Assembly (NCBI GenBank): GCA_963718405.1 | Contig: CAVQYZ010000001.1 | Span: 941,035-1,005,034, forward strand | Reading direction: 5' to 3' | DNA from: Bog-756 sp963718405 | GTDB taxonomy: Bacteria > Actinomycetota > Acidimicrobiia > Acidimicrobiales > RAAP-2 | DNA length: 64,000 nt | Part shown: one piece after another, positions 1-7,825 of the stretch | How the letters are laid out: every line of letters starts with the position of its first letter | Numbering within the stretch: the stretch's first letter is position 1 | The notes under the pieces: generated by a model | What the model was told of the DNA's origin: nothing | Seen by the model: only the letters and a program-made list of their open reading frames with translations | The model's database searches: none | Program-made: the position numbers and the translations under genes

Positions 1-657
1 GGAGGGCCGGTGTGATTCCGTGAAGAACAGGGTCACTCCGAGCAGCGTCAGTGCCAGCAGGATCTCGACGGCAAAGAACGGGGTCGGGTACCCGAACCAC
101 GAGGCCAGGCGATGGTCGGCCAGCTGCCCGCCGCCCAACGGGCCGACGACGTAGGCCAGGCTGGAGCTCAGGTAGACGTAGCCGAAGAGGCGGTTGCGGT
201 CGGTAGTGGAAGTTGAGTCCGCAATGGAGCTCTGGGCGATGGAGATGTTGGCCTCACCCAGGCCGCCGAGGAAGGAAGCCACCATGAGTAGCGGGAGGCT
301 CCGGACGACGAGGGCGGCCCCGATCACGCCGTACCAGATGGTCGAAGCGGCCAGGGAGCCGAGGAGAACCGGCCGCCGGCCGATGCGGTCGGAGAGGGCC
401 CCGAGGACCGGCGCCCCGAGAAACTGGCCCAGGGGGTAGAGGCAGAGCAACAGACCGAGCACGATGTTGCGGGTGGCAGCGCTCGAGGAGGTCGGGAGCA
501 TGCCGTTGTCGTTGAGAAGGATCATCGGCGTGAAGACCGTGATCATCAGGCTGTACCCGAGGAAGCCCACGAACACCACGACGTACAGCGGGGCGAGCGC
601 CCACATCCCCGATGCCCCCAGGTGGGAGTGGAGTCCGGCCGCCGGCCTCGTTGACAC
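1..657 (-). CDS. MFS multidrug/tetracycline-type exporter, N-terminal part (cut by window edge)
   Basis: This is the amino-terminal part of a major facilitator superfamily transporter, a 12- or 14-helix inner-membrane antiporter. The reading frame stays open to base 1, so the C-terminal half lies outside the window. Visible marks are a first hydrophobic helix (WALAPLYVVVFVGFLGYSL), the loop 2-3 signature GALSDRIGRRPVLL that is diagnostic of MFS, then four more hydrophobic segments. The start is either GTG at 657, just after an in-frame stop, or ATG at 606 right before the first helix; the later one is equally possible. Substrate cannot be told; the motif resembles the drug/H+ antiporter group. 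Confidence 0.85.
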   Translation of the reverse strand, partial: MSTRPAAGLHSHLGASGMWALAPLYVVVFVGFLGYSLMITVFTPMILLNDNGMLPTSSSAATRNIVLGLLLCLYPLGQFLGAPVLGALSDRIGRRPVLLGSLAASTIWYGVIGAALVVRSLPLLMVASFLGGLGEANISIAQSSIADSTSTTDRNRLFGYVYLSSSLAYVVGPLGGGQLADHRLASWFGYPTPFFAVEILLALTLLGVTLFFTESHRPS

Positions 658-708
658 GGGCCCACGCTAGACCGGAGCCTTGTTGGCGACCGACCTCAAA
701 CGGGCCAG

Positions 709-737
709 TTGACGACGGCCCGGTCTCGGCGTACTTT
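709..737 (+). promoter_or_regulatory. Candidate sigma-70-type promoter for the secreted protein gene
   Basis: TTGACG (709-714) and TACTTT (732-737) are separated by 17 bases, a good match to a vegetative promoter. Transcription would begin near 744 and leave a leader of about 75 bases before the ATG at 820. The call rests on sequence match only. Confidence 0.4.
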
Positions 738-819
738 CCGCTGTGGCGCAGGGGGGTCTGGCGGTAGCGGCCAGCGTTTCCACCGGACTGTCAATTAACG
801 ACGGAAAGTAGGCAGAACG

Positions 820-1455
820 ATGCGCAAGGCTCTTCTCTTTACGGCCGTACTCATGATGGTTCTGGGGGGGCTATTCGTAGCCACCCAGGAAACTGCGGTG
901 GCCGTGCCACTGGCAACAGGGACCGCCGTATGTCCCGTCACCAGTGGATCAGGCACGCTCAACCCCGGTGTTTCGGCGACCGGCCACGTTGGTGGGCTCA
1001 AGATCACCTTCCAAGGCGCCCTGGGCCATCCGGGCTCCACTCTGACGTGCGGCGGGACGGTGGTGACCCCACCAGGTGTCCATGTCATTGGTGGCAAGTT
1101 CACCGGCTCCGGCTACTACAACGCACCCACCGCTACTGCCCACGGAAGTTCCTGCGTTAATTTCGATGGCCCGGACAAGGTCGGCAGTATCAAGGTCACC
1201 ATCGTCTGGATTACCAGCGGTGGGCCAATTGCCAACACCGTCATCACCTACACGAACAATGTGGCATCGACGACCGGTCCAGTGAACGGCTACGACACGC
1301 TCACGCTGAAGGCTCCGACCGCCACCAAAGCCGGGTCATTTGCCGCCGGAACTCCCCGCACCACCAAGCTCGTCACCACGATTCCGGCACCTGGACTGCA
1401 CTGCGTCGGAACCACCTCGGCCTTCAAGATCACAGGTGGTGGGGTGTCCGTCTAA
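820..1455 (+). CDS. Secreted protein of unknown function
   Basis: A 211-residue protein with a classic Sec signal peptide: MRK, a hydrophobic core of about 18 residues (LLFTAVLMMVLGGLFVA) and a probable cleavage near ETAVA-VPL. The mature part of about 180 residues is rich in Thr, Gly, Ser and Val with four cysteines, which suggests a beta-rich exported domain that may form disulfides. I recognise no enzyme motif. The ATG at 820 follows a purine-rich stretch (GGAAAGTAGG) about 6 bases upstream. It is monocistronic, with a hairpin just past the stop. Function unknown. Confidence 0.8.
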   Translation: MRKALLFTAVLMMVLGGLFVATQETAVAVPLATGTAVCPVTSGSGTLNPGVSATGHVGGLKITFQGALGHPGSTLTCGGTVVTPPGVHVIGGKFTGSGYYNAPTATAHGSSCVNFDGPDKVGSIKVTIVWITSGGPIANTVITYTNNVASTTGPVNGYDTLTLKAPTATKAGSFAAGTPRTTKLVTTIPAPGLHCVGTTSAFKITGGGVSV

Positions 1456-1460
1456 CGCAT

Positions 1461-1483
1461 CGGCGGCTCCGTCTTTGCCGCCG
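1461..1483 (+). terminator. Hairpin after the secreted-protein gene
   Basis: A seven-base stem, CGGCGGC (1461-1467) with GCCGCCG (1477-1483), starts 5 bases after the stop codon at 1455. A short T-rich run (CCTTTT) follows about 6 bases later. It fits a weak intrinsic terminator. Confidence 0.45.
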
Positions 1484-1510
1484 TGTGCCTTTTCGTGCCC
1501 TGGGTTGGTG

Positions 1511-1578
1511 GCATTGATTCGGCCGGATGTCGGCCAAGCCGAATCAATGCCCCGACCTGCGGGAAAACAGGTCAGGGC
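1511..1578 (-). terminator. Tandem hairpins downstream of tmRNA
   Basis: Read on the minus strand, directly 3' of the tmRNA end at 1583, there are two stem-loops. The first has 11-base arms at 1568-1578 and 1549-1559 with one G-U pair and a T-rich loop. The second is a perfect 13-base inverted repeat, 1538-1550 with 1511-1523. They share two bases at 1549-1550, so the two may be alternative or overlapping folds. Position argues for transcription termination or 3' end protection of ssrA. There is no long U run after either stem. Confidence 0.5.
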
Positions 1579-1582
1579 ATCG

Positions 1583-1930
1583 TGGAGGTGGCGGGAATCG
1601 AACCCGCGTCCTCCGGCTTCTCAGTAGGTCTTCTCCGAGCGCAGCCGATGGTGGATTGTCGGGATCGATGCCGTAATCGGCATCAGCATCGTTCCGTATC
1701 CGACTGAATTGTCCCTGACGGCCCGTCGGCGCAGCTGTTCAGGTGAGTCCCACTAGATGGCGCCCGGTTCCGGCCCGTAGGACTGAGACCGGTCGGACGT
1801 CGCAGTTTCTAGGCTGCGAGCGCGAGCTGAGGCTCGGCGTTTATTTTTTGTTCCGGCTCTTTAACGTGGCTCCGGAGACCACGGCTCGCTTCTCCTACAT
1901 CGACGACCAGAGTCGAAGCCTGTCACCCCC
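1583..1930 (-). ncRNA. ssrA: tmRNA (transfer-messenger RNA)
   Basis: tmRNA rescues ribosomes stalled on mRNAs without a stop codon, together with SmpB. The 5' end at 1930 reads GGGGGUGACAGGCUUCGACU, the conserved tmRNA start. The 3' end carries the T-arm GGUUCGAUUCCCGCCACCUCC, with CACCUCC pairing to GGGGGUG (one G-U pair) and a discriminator A at 1583. CCA is not encoded. An internal reading frame ends in Q-L-A-L-A-A followed by TAG near 1811, the usual LAA-type degradation tag terminus; the resume codon is not obvious. smpB lies 96 bases upstream on the same strand, the common actinobacterial pairing. Confidence 0.93.
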
Positions 1931-1951
1931 GTGGGTTGTTCTACGGCCGGA

Positions 1952-1986
1952 CCGGGTAGTCCGACCAGGTCAGACAGCCTACCCGG
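1952..1986. repeat. Inverted repeat between smpB and ssrA
   Basis: CCGGGTAG (1952-1959) and CTACCCGG (1979-1986) form a perfect 8-base inverted repeat around a 19-base centre. It sits in the 96-base gap after the smpB stop and before the tmRNA 5' end. It may be a processing or termination hairpin between the two. Confidence 0.35.
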
Positions 1987-2026
1987 TGGTCGGCCGTGGC
2001 GATCCACGGCCCCCGAGCGGCGGCCC

Positions 2027-2581
2027 TCAGCGTGCCGAGGCCCCCCGAGAAGCGGCCCGGGCCTCCCGGGCGGCCTCGCGGCTGGCATCCCTGGTAGCGA
2101 TGGCGTGGCGCTTGTCGTACTGCCTGCGCCCTCGGGCCAGCGCTACCTCCACCTTGGCCCGCCCGTCCTTGAAGTAGATCGACAGGGGCACCATGGTCAA
2201 CGACTGCTGCTGGGACCGGCCCATCCACTCGTCGATCTGCCGGCGGTGGAGGAGCAGCTTGCGCCGCCGGTCGGGATCGTGGGCGCCAAATCCGTTGGCT
2301 TGGGCATAGGGCGGTACGTGCACCCCGAACAGCCACATTTCGCCGTCGATGATCCGGGCGTAGGAGTCCTGCAGGGCGATCCGGCCGGCTCGCAGCGATT
2401 TGACCTCCGAACCCTGAAGCACGATCCCGGTCTCGACGGTCTCGATGATGTCGTAGTCGTGGCGGGCACGGCGATTGGAGGCCACCACCCGGTTGGCCTC
2501 CAACGGTGCGCCCTTGGCCCCGGCCTTCCCGGGGCCGGACCCGCCACCGCCACTCTTCTTCTTTGCCGCTGCCATCACCAT
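2027..2581 (-). CDS. smpB: SsrA-binding protein SmpB
   Basis: SmpB binds the tRNA-like part of tmRNA and brings it to stalled ribosomes; it acts in the cytoplasm. The family core is clear: NRRARHDYDIIETVETGIVL, then GSEVKSLRAGRI, then the central RKLLLHRRQID segment and VPLSIYFKDGRAKVEVALARG. The basic C-terminal tail that inserts into the decoding path is present (KRHAIATRDASREAAREARA). A Gly/Lys-rich N-terminal extension of about 20 residues precedes the core, typical of actinobacteria. The start is ATG at 2581 or 2575; longer frames upstream would enter the divergent promoter region. Its RNA partner ssrA is next downstream. Confidence 0.95.
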   Translation of the reverse strand: MVMAAAKKKSGGGGSGPGKAGAKGAPLEANRVVASNRRARHDYDIIETVETGIVLQGSEVKSLRAGRIALQDSYARIIDGEMWLFGVHVPPYAQANGFGAHDPDRRRKLLLHRRQIDEWMGRSQQQSLTMVPLSIYFKDGRAKVEVALARGRRQYDKRHAIATRDASREAAREARAASRGASAR

Positions 2582-2640
2582 CGGACGGTAGTCGCCAGAT
2601 CGGCCCGTGGCTCCCACCAACTGGGTAGCGTGGCGGGACC

Positions 2641-3048
2641 ATGCTCGCGCTGCCCAAGATGGTCCACGATCAGATGGTGGCCCACTGCCTGACCGGACTA
2701 CCCGACGAGGCCTGCGGGCTACTGGGTGGGAATCCCGAAACCGGCGAGGCGGTGACGTGCTACCCCACCCGCAATCTGGCGGCCTCGGCCAAGCTCTACA
2801 CCGTTGATCCCAAAGAGCACCTACGGGCCGACCGGGACGCCGAAGGGGCCGGAAATTCGATCATCGGGGTGTTCCACTCCCACACCCACACCGAGGCCTA
2901 CCCGTCGGCCACCGATGTGGCCCAGGCTCCCGACCCCACCTGGCACTACGTCCTGGTATCCCTGCGGGACATCCAGCCGGTGGTGCGGAGCTACCGGATC
3001 GTCGACGGGGTGATCACCGAGGAACCGGTCCGTCTACAACCCCGGTAG
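2641..3048 (+). CDS. mec: Mec-type JAMM metalloprotease (CysO-cysteine hydrolase)
   Basis: A 135-residue M67/JAMM zinc peptidase. In Mycobacterium the orthologue Mec releases cysteine from the CysO-cysteine adduct. The zinc site is complete: the catalytic Glu in DEACGLL (about residue 22) and HSHTHTEAYPSATD (about residue 78), matching H-x-H-x7-S-x2-D. It stands first in a run mec-cysO-cysM, which fixes the pathway. It may also trim the C-terminal tail of this organism's CysO (see cysO). The start at 2641 has no strong ribosome-binding site; the gene is divergent from smpB with a 59-base gap. Confidence 0.9.
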   Translation: MLALPKMVHDQMVAHCLTGLPDEACGLLGGNPETGEAVTCYPTRNLAASAKLYTVDPKEHLRADRDAEGAGNSIIGVFHSHTHTEAYPSATDVAQAPDPTWHYVLVSLRDIQPVVRSYRIVDGVITEEPVRLQPR

Positions 3049-3127
3049 AATCCCCACCGAACTCGTCAACTTTCGTCGACATCGATCAACCCGGAACCCA
3101 CCCGGACCCAGACCCAGAGGAGCGCCC

Positions 3128-3433
3128 GTGCCCGTCCAAGTAAACCTGCCGACGATCCTGAGGACGCACGCCGGAGGCGTCAAGACGGTGTCGGTGGAGG
3201 GATCGACGGTCGGTGAAGTCCTGACCACTCTGTCCGAGGAGTACCCCGGGCTGTCGGGCCAGGTGATCGACGACAAGGGCTCCCTCCACAAGTTCGTCAA
3301 CGTGTATCTCAACGACGATGATGTCCGCTACCTCTCGGCTCTCGACACCCCGGTCAAGGAATCCGACGAGATTTCCATCCTTCCCGCGGTAGCCGGCGGA
3401 GCCGTCGCCACCGGGGCGGCCCCCGCCCGATGA
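3128..3433 (+). CDS. cysO: CysO, ubiquitin-like sulfur carrier for cysteine synthesis
   Basis: A small ThiS/MoaD-fold protein (101 residues). CysO carries sulfur as a C-terminal thiocarboxylate to CysM, which adds it to O-phosphoserine to form a CysO-cysteine adduct. The family features IPTILR-like start (LPTILRTHAGG), VNVYLNDDDVRY and ILPAVAGG are all present. Unlike the mycobacterial protein, which ends at Gly-Gly, this one continues for ten more residues (AVATGAAPAR), so the active Gly-Gly must be exposed by cleavage. A GAGGAG ribosome site precedes the GTG start. Its stop overlaps the cysM start (ATGA), so the two are translationally coupled. Confidence 0.9.
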   Translation: MPVQVNLPTILRTHAGGVKTVSVEGSTVGEVLTTLSEEYPGLSGQVIDDKGSLHKFVNVYLNDDDVRYLSALDTPVKESDEISILPAVAGGAVATGAAPAR

Positions 3434-4378
3434 CGGCGTTCGGCTCCGTACTGGAGCTGATCGGCAACACCCCGCTGGTGGACATCTCCACCCTGAGCCC
3501 GAACCCCGACGTCCGTATCCTCATCAAGCTCGAGGGCCAGAACCCCGGCGGGTCGGTCAAGGACCGCATCGCCCTGTCGATGGTGGAAGAGGCCGAAAAA
3601 GAGGGCATTCTGACCCCGGGTCAGACCCTGATCGAACCTTCGTCCGGCAACACCGGCATCGGCATGGCCATGGTCTGCAAGCTCAAGGGCTACCACCTCA
3701 CCGTGGTCCTGGCCGACAACGTTTCCATCGAGCGCCGCCAACTACTGGAGCTGTGGGGGGCCGAGATCATCTCGTCGCCCGGTTCCGAGGGCTCCAACGG
3801 CGCCGTCCGGCGGGCTCGGGCGCTGGCTGCGGAGCACCCCGAGTGGGCCTTCCTCTACCAGTACGCCAATCCGGCCAACCCCAAGGCCCACTACGAGGGG
3901 ACCGGGCCCGAGATCTGGCGGGACTGCCCCGAGGTGACCCACTTCGTCGCCGGATTGGGGACCTCGGGCACCCTGCTCGGCGTGGGTCGCTACCTGAAGG
4001 AGCAGAACCCCGACATCAAGATCTGGGCCATCGAGCCTCCCGCCGGTGAGCTCGTGGACGGCCTCCGCAACCTCGACGACGGCTATATCCCACCCATCTT
4101 CATCGACAACGGGGGAGCCGAGCTCCTCGACGGGAAGCGGATCGTCCGTCCCCGTGAGTCGATCGAGTGGACCCGGCGGCTGACTGACGTGGGCATCTTC
4201 GCCGGCCTGTCCTCCGGGGCGGCGCTGGCCGGTGCGGTAAAGACGGCCGGCGCCATCGACCGACGGGACCATCGTGGTGGTCTCGGCCGACGGGGGATGG
4301 AAGTACCTGTCCACCGGGGCCTGGACCGGCGACCTCGACGAGGTGGCAGAACGGGCCAGCCGGATCACCTATTTCTGA
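3430..4378 (+). CDS. cysM: CysM, O-phosphoserine sulfhydrylase (one frameshift)
   Basis: A PLP-dependent cysteine synthase that takes sulfur from CysO. Early residues give GNTPLVDIS, then the PLP lysine motif GGSVKDRIA (about residue 44), the SSGNTGIG substrate loop and GLGTSGTLLG phosphate cup. After residue 276 (near 4258-4261) the frame shifts by one base, apparently an extra C. The +1 frame then continues the family C terminus (DGTIVVVSADGGWKYLSTGA) and stops at 4378. In the unshifted frame the protein would run on into the MBL gene, an artefactual fusion. A sequencing indel is the simplest reading; a true mutation would cost the C-terminal tail. Confidence 0.88.
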
Positions 4379-4389
4379 GCGTTGGCCCG

Positions 4390-5127
4390 ATGAGTGAGGA
4401 CCACGAGGGCCTGTCCTTCACCGTGCTCGGATGTGACGGGAGCTGGACCGGGGCCGGCGGGGCGGGAAGCGGCTATCTGGTCACGTCCGGGGCCACCACC
4501 CTGATGCTCGACGCCGGGCCGGGCACCTTCGCCAACCTGCAGTACTCGGTCGATCCCGCCGCCATCGACGCGGTGATCCTCTCCCACCACCATGCCGATC
4601 ACTGGTCCGACCTCTCGGTACTGGCCGCTCACGCCCAGTTCGCCCTGGGCCGCCGGGGCATCCCGATCTACGCTCCCTCGGGCCTGGCCCAGCGGTCCCA
4701 TCTGGCCGACTCGTCGGCTCTCGAGTGGCACGAGGTGACCGACGGTGACTCCGTGGGTATCGGGGGAGTGGCCTGCACCTTCCACCGCACCGACCACGCC
4801 TTCGAGACGCTGGCCGTCCGGCTGGACGGCGGTGGCCGGACCCTGGGCTACTCTGCCGACACGGGCCCCGGTTTCTCGCTGGGCGAGCTCGGGGTCGGTC
4901 TCGATCTGATGCTGTCCGAGGCCACCTATACCGTCGAGCACGAAGGGACTGCTGGTCACATGAGCGGACGCCAGGCCGGCGAACAGGCTCGACGGGCGGG
5001 CGCCCACCGCCTGGTGGTCACCCACCGGTGGCCGACCATCGACCCGGCGGTGCTGATGGCAGAAGCCGCCGCAGCGTTCGGGGAGCCCGTCGAACAGGCG
5101 GCTATCGGAAAGGAATTCGTACTGTGA
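4390..5127 (+). CDS. Metallo-beta-lactamase-fold hydrolase, Rv1339-like
   Basis: A 245-residue MBL-fold protein. Metal ligands are visible in SHHHADHWSD (about residue 64), a later His in the FHRTDHAF segment, Asp in YSADTGPG and His in VVTHRW. The mycobacterial counterpart at the same position (Rv1339, between cysM and rphA) is reported as an atypical cyclic-AMP phosphodiesterase, so a cyclic nucleotide or RNase Z-like phosphodiester substrate is plausible here. It begins 11 bases after the cysM stop and its own stop overlaps the GTG of rph. Substrate is inferred from synteny, not shown by the sequence. Confidence 0.82.
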   Translation: MSEDHEGLSFTVLGCDGSWTGAGGAGSGYLVTSGATTLMLDAGPGTFANLQYSVDPAAIDAVILSHHHADHWSDLSVLAAHAQFALGRRGIPIYAPSGLAQRSHLADSSALEWHEVTDGDSVGIGGVACTFHRTDHAFETLAVRLDGGGRTLGYSADTGPGFSLGELGVGLDLMLSEATYTVEHEGTAGHMSGRQAGEQARRAGAHRLVVTHRWPTIDPAVLMAEAAAAFGEPVEQAAIGKEFVL

Positions 5128-5888
5128 GTGAAGGAACGATTGCCCGACGGACGACCGGACGCGCTGACGGCCGGGCCACTGACGAGTTGCGGCCGGCCTC
5201 CTTCGAGCGGGACTTCACCGTCTTCGCTCCAGGGTCGGTACTGGTCTCGATGGGCCGCACCCGCGTGCTGTGCACGGCATCGGTGGAGGAGCGGGTCCCG
5301 CCGTGGATGCGGGGCAGCGGCAAGGGCTGGGTCACCGCCGAGTACTCGTTGTTGCCCGGGTCGACGGGGGAGCGGGTCACCCGTGAGGCGGCCAAAGGCA
5401 AGCAGTCGGGTCGGACCCAGGAGATCCAACGGCTGATCGGGCGGTCCCTGCGATCGGTCTGCGACATGGTGGCACTCGGTGAGATCCAGGTGGTGGTGGA
5501 CTGCGATGTCCTCCAAGCCGACGGTGGCACCCGCACCGCATCGATCTGCGGCGCCTATGTGGCGCTCCACGATGCCCTGACCCGACTGGTACAGAAAGGG
5601 ACACTCCGGGCCAATCCGCTCACCGAGGCGGTGGCGGCGATTTCGGTGGGAGTGGTCGACGGGGTGTGCATGCTCGACCTCCCCTACGAAGAGGACAGTC
5701 GGGCCGAAGTGGATATGAATGTGGTGATGACCTCCTCGGGCCGGTTCATCGAGGTTCAGGGCACGGCCGAGGGCATGCCCTTCACCAAGGGAGAGCTCGA
5801 CGAGATGCTGAGCCTGGCCGAGCATGGGATTGCCCACCTGCTCGATGTGCAGGCCGAAACGCTGGCCGAACCCCCGACACCACGGTGA
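5124..5888 (+). CDS. rph: Ribonuclease PH
   Basis: A phosphate-dependent 3'-5' exoribonuclease that trims tRNA 3' ends and forms a hexameric ring. The N-terminal signature RADGRATDELRP is present, followed by FAPGSVLVSMGRTRVLC and the phosphate-binding GGTRTASICGAYVAL (about residue 132). Family length is normal (about 254 residues). The GTG at 5124 overlaps the upstream stop (GTGA) and lies downstream of AAAGGAA, and is preferred to longer upstream starts. It is coupled to rdgB downstream by another 4-base overlap, as in Mycobacterium (Rv1340-Rv1341). Confidence 0.95.
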   Translation: MSEGTIARRTTGRADGRATDELRPASFERDFTVFAPGSVLVSMGRTRVLCTASVEERVPPWMRGSGKGWVTAEYSLLPGSTGERVTREAAKGKQSGRTQEIQRLIGRSLRSVCDMVALGEIQVVVDCDVLQADGGTRTASICGAYVALHDALTRLVQKGTLRANPLTEAVAAISVGVVDGVCMLDLPYEEDSRAEVDMNVVMTSSGRFIEVQGTAEGMPFTKGELDEMLSLAEHGIAHLLDVQAETLAEPPTPR

Positions 5889-6508
5889 GCCCCGGGAGCA
5901 TCAGCCTGGTCCTGGCTACCGCCAACCCCGACAAGGCGGCGGAGATCACGGCCATTCTGGCCACGGTGCCCAACCTGGTGCTGCTGCCACGGCCATCGTC
6001 GGTGCCAGACGTTGACGAAACCGGGGACACCCTGGTTGACAATGCCCGGCTCAAGGCCCAGGCCCTGTGCGAGGCCACCGGGTTGCCCGCGGTCTCTGAC
6101 GACACGGGTCTCGAGGTTGATGCCCTGGGTGGTGCGCCGGGGGTGTACTCGGCCCGCTTCGCCGGCGAGCACGCCAGTTACGCCGACAATGTGGCCAAGC
6201 TGCTCGCCGAGTTGGCCCGGGTCGGAGCGGACGACCCCGAACGACGCCAGGCGGTGTTCCGGTGCGTGGCCATGGTCTCCTACCCGGATGGACGCGAGGT
6301 GTGGGAGTCGGGGAAGGTGCACGGCACCATCACCCCCGAGGCCATGGGCGGCGCCGGGTTCGGTTACGACCCGATCTTCGCCCCGGACGGCTTCGACGGC
6401 CGCACCTTCGCCCAGATGAGCGCAGAGGAGAAACATTCGATCTCCCATCGCGGGAGGGCCTTCCGGGCCCTGGCCGAACGGCTTGGAGCGCCGACAGGGT
6501 CGTCCTGA
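5885..6508 (+). CDS. rdgB: RdgB/HAM1 dITP/XTP pyrophosphatase
   Basis: A house-cleaning enzyme that hydrolyses dITP, ITP and XTP to monophosphates, keeping deaminated purines out of nucleic acids. The N terminus LVLATANPDKAAEI binds the triphosphate. VSDDTGLEVDALGGAPGV with the catalytic Asp is near residue 70. SARFAGEHA, GFGYDPIF and SHRGRAF complete the family set. The GTG start overlaps the rph stop. Length of 207 residues is normal. It is the last gene of the mec-to-rdgB run; the next gene is convergent. Confidence 0.95.
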   Translation: MSPGSISLVLATANPDKAAEITAILATVPNLVLLPRPSSVPDVDETGDTLVDNARLKAQALCEATGLPAVSDDTGLEVDALGGAPGVYSARFAGEHASYADNVAKLLAELARVGADDPERRQAVFRCVAMVSYPDGREVWESGKVHGTITPEAMGGAGFGYDPIFAPDGFDGRTFAQMSAEEKHSISHRGRAFRALAERLGAPTGSS

Positions 6509-6606
6509 GTGGCTCAAAGGGCCGGTAGCGTCACCGGTTCGGTGCAGGAGGAGAAGCGCGGGTGAGTGACGCTTGGCGTCGGACCGGGTGGTGCCCGGCC
6601 TCGGGC

Positions 6607-7645
6607 TCAAGCCACCCCGTTGTCCTCTGCGGCAGTCGACGTGAAGTCCGAGGCCCACGGGTCTCCGGCGATGGGAGGGGGCATCATCGTCACCTCGGCC
6701 AGTGTGGACGGATCCTCCTCCACCGGGCCCACAGCCTCGGACACCGGAGACGGGGGAGGCGGAAGTACCCCGAGGAGGTTCTCGTGGGATTGGTCGCCGA
6801 CCGGCGGCACCGACACGTCGGCAGGAGTGACTTCGGTGCTGTTGACCGGAGCAGTACCGTCTGCCGGCCCATCCCCGGATCGATCGAGGGGAACCCCGTC
6901 CAAGCCGATGAGTCCGGCGGCGTGCAGATCCCGCAGGGCCCGGAGCCCGACGATCTGGTCCCCTCCGATCATCTCGAGGACCGATCCCACGGTCGAACCG
7001 CCGTTGCCAATGGTGGTCAGGACCCGCCACTGATCGCTGCGGATCTGGACGTCCTGGCCCGGTGGATCGGGACGGAGTGCTACCGGTGCATCGAGCGGCA
7101 CCACAGCCAGGATCTCCTGCCACTCCTCCACCTGGGGGCGGACCTGGTCGAGGACCGACGCCACCGAGACCGGCGACTGCCCCTGGGGCCGAGACCGGGC
7201 CCGCGGTGAAGTAGAACGAGCCCTCGTTGATCCGGGCCAGATCGAAGATGGCCTGGCCGATGGTGGAGGTCGTACCGACCTCGGCGCTCAGAAGCTGGCC
7301 CTGGTCCAGCGAGACCCGTCCGTCAACCGAGTCGCTGACCACCTGAAGCTCCCCGCTCTGCAGGGTGGACGCCAGCATGGACAACACATCGGAGATGGGG
7401 AAGACGGAGAGGGACCCGACGAGCGACGCGGTGGTGGCCTCATCCGGGCTATCGAACGAGCCTGGCCCACGCTCCCAGCCGGTCGACACCCCCGCCCACG
7501 GAGGGGAGCCGGACCGGGAATGGCTCCCGTGCACCCCGGTGTCGAGTCCTTCGCCGGGAGCTTGCGCTAGTTGATCCATCCCGTCCACCACCCCTCGCTG
7601 GCTGTCCATTGCCGACCCTGCTGAGAACCCGCGTCTCCTGGCCAT
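6607..7645 (-). CDS. DUF4388 (PATAN-like) domain protein, one frameshift
   Basis: The first half carries a DUF4388 domain (about residues 68-150): LVGSLSVFPISDVLSMLAST, then GELQVVSDSVDGRVSLDQG and an INEGSFYF end. The domain is found in signalling and gliding-type proteins, and its role here is unknown. Near 7187 (GGGG run) the frame shifts by one base. The new frame carries on as a helical domain (VLDQVRPQVEEWQEILAVVP) resembling the C-terminal part of such proteins, then a Pro-rich acidic tail ending at 6607. The start may be 7645, or later Met/Val codons, since the first 60 residues are low complexity. It is convergent with rdgB and divergent from the methyltransferase gene. Confidence 0.72.
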
Positions 7646-7825
7646 CCCCCACGCCTTTCGGTTCGAGATTCCGTGGTATCACAATAACCGCTATGAGTGT
7701 TCATCTCCACACCTAATGTGGTAATTGCCGACGTAATCCTCCTCCCACTGGGCGAGGTCCGGACCCCGGCTGGGACGGTCTCCCGTCCGTAGGGCACCGA
7801 TCGGCCACGGCTAACCTCGCTCGGC

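Noticed and set aside
1743..2692. Long plus-strand frames across ssrA and smpB
   Set aside because: They are antisense to tmRNA and to the clearly recognised SmpB.
3430..5127. A 565-residue cysteine synthase/MBL fusion protein
   Set aside because: The join is created by a one-base shift in cysM; the +1 frame restores the family C terminus and the MBL gene has its own ATG at 4390.
6562..7209. Plus-strand frame of 215 codons with a strong AGGAGG ribosome site before its GTG
   Set aside because: It runs antisense to the DUF4388 protein, whose domain is recognisable, and its own translation is Arg/His-rich with no family features.
5756..7645. A 629-residue protein on the minus strand
   Set aside because: Only its first 150 residues look real; the rest is antisense to rdgB and rph after the frameshift near 7187.
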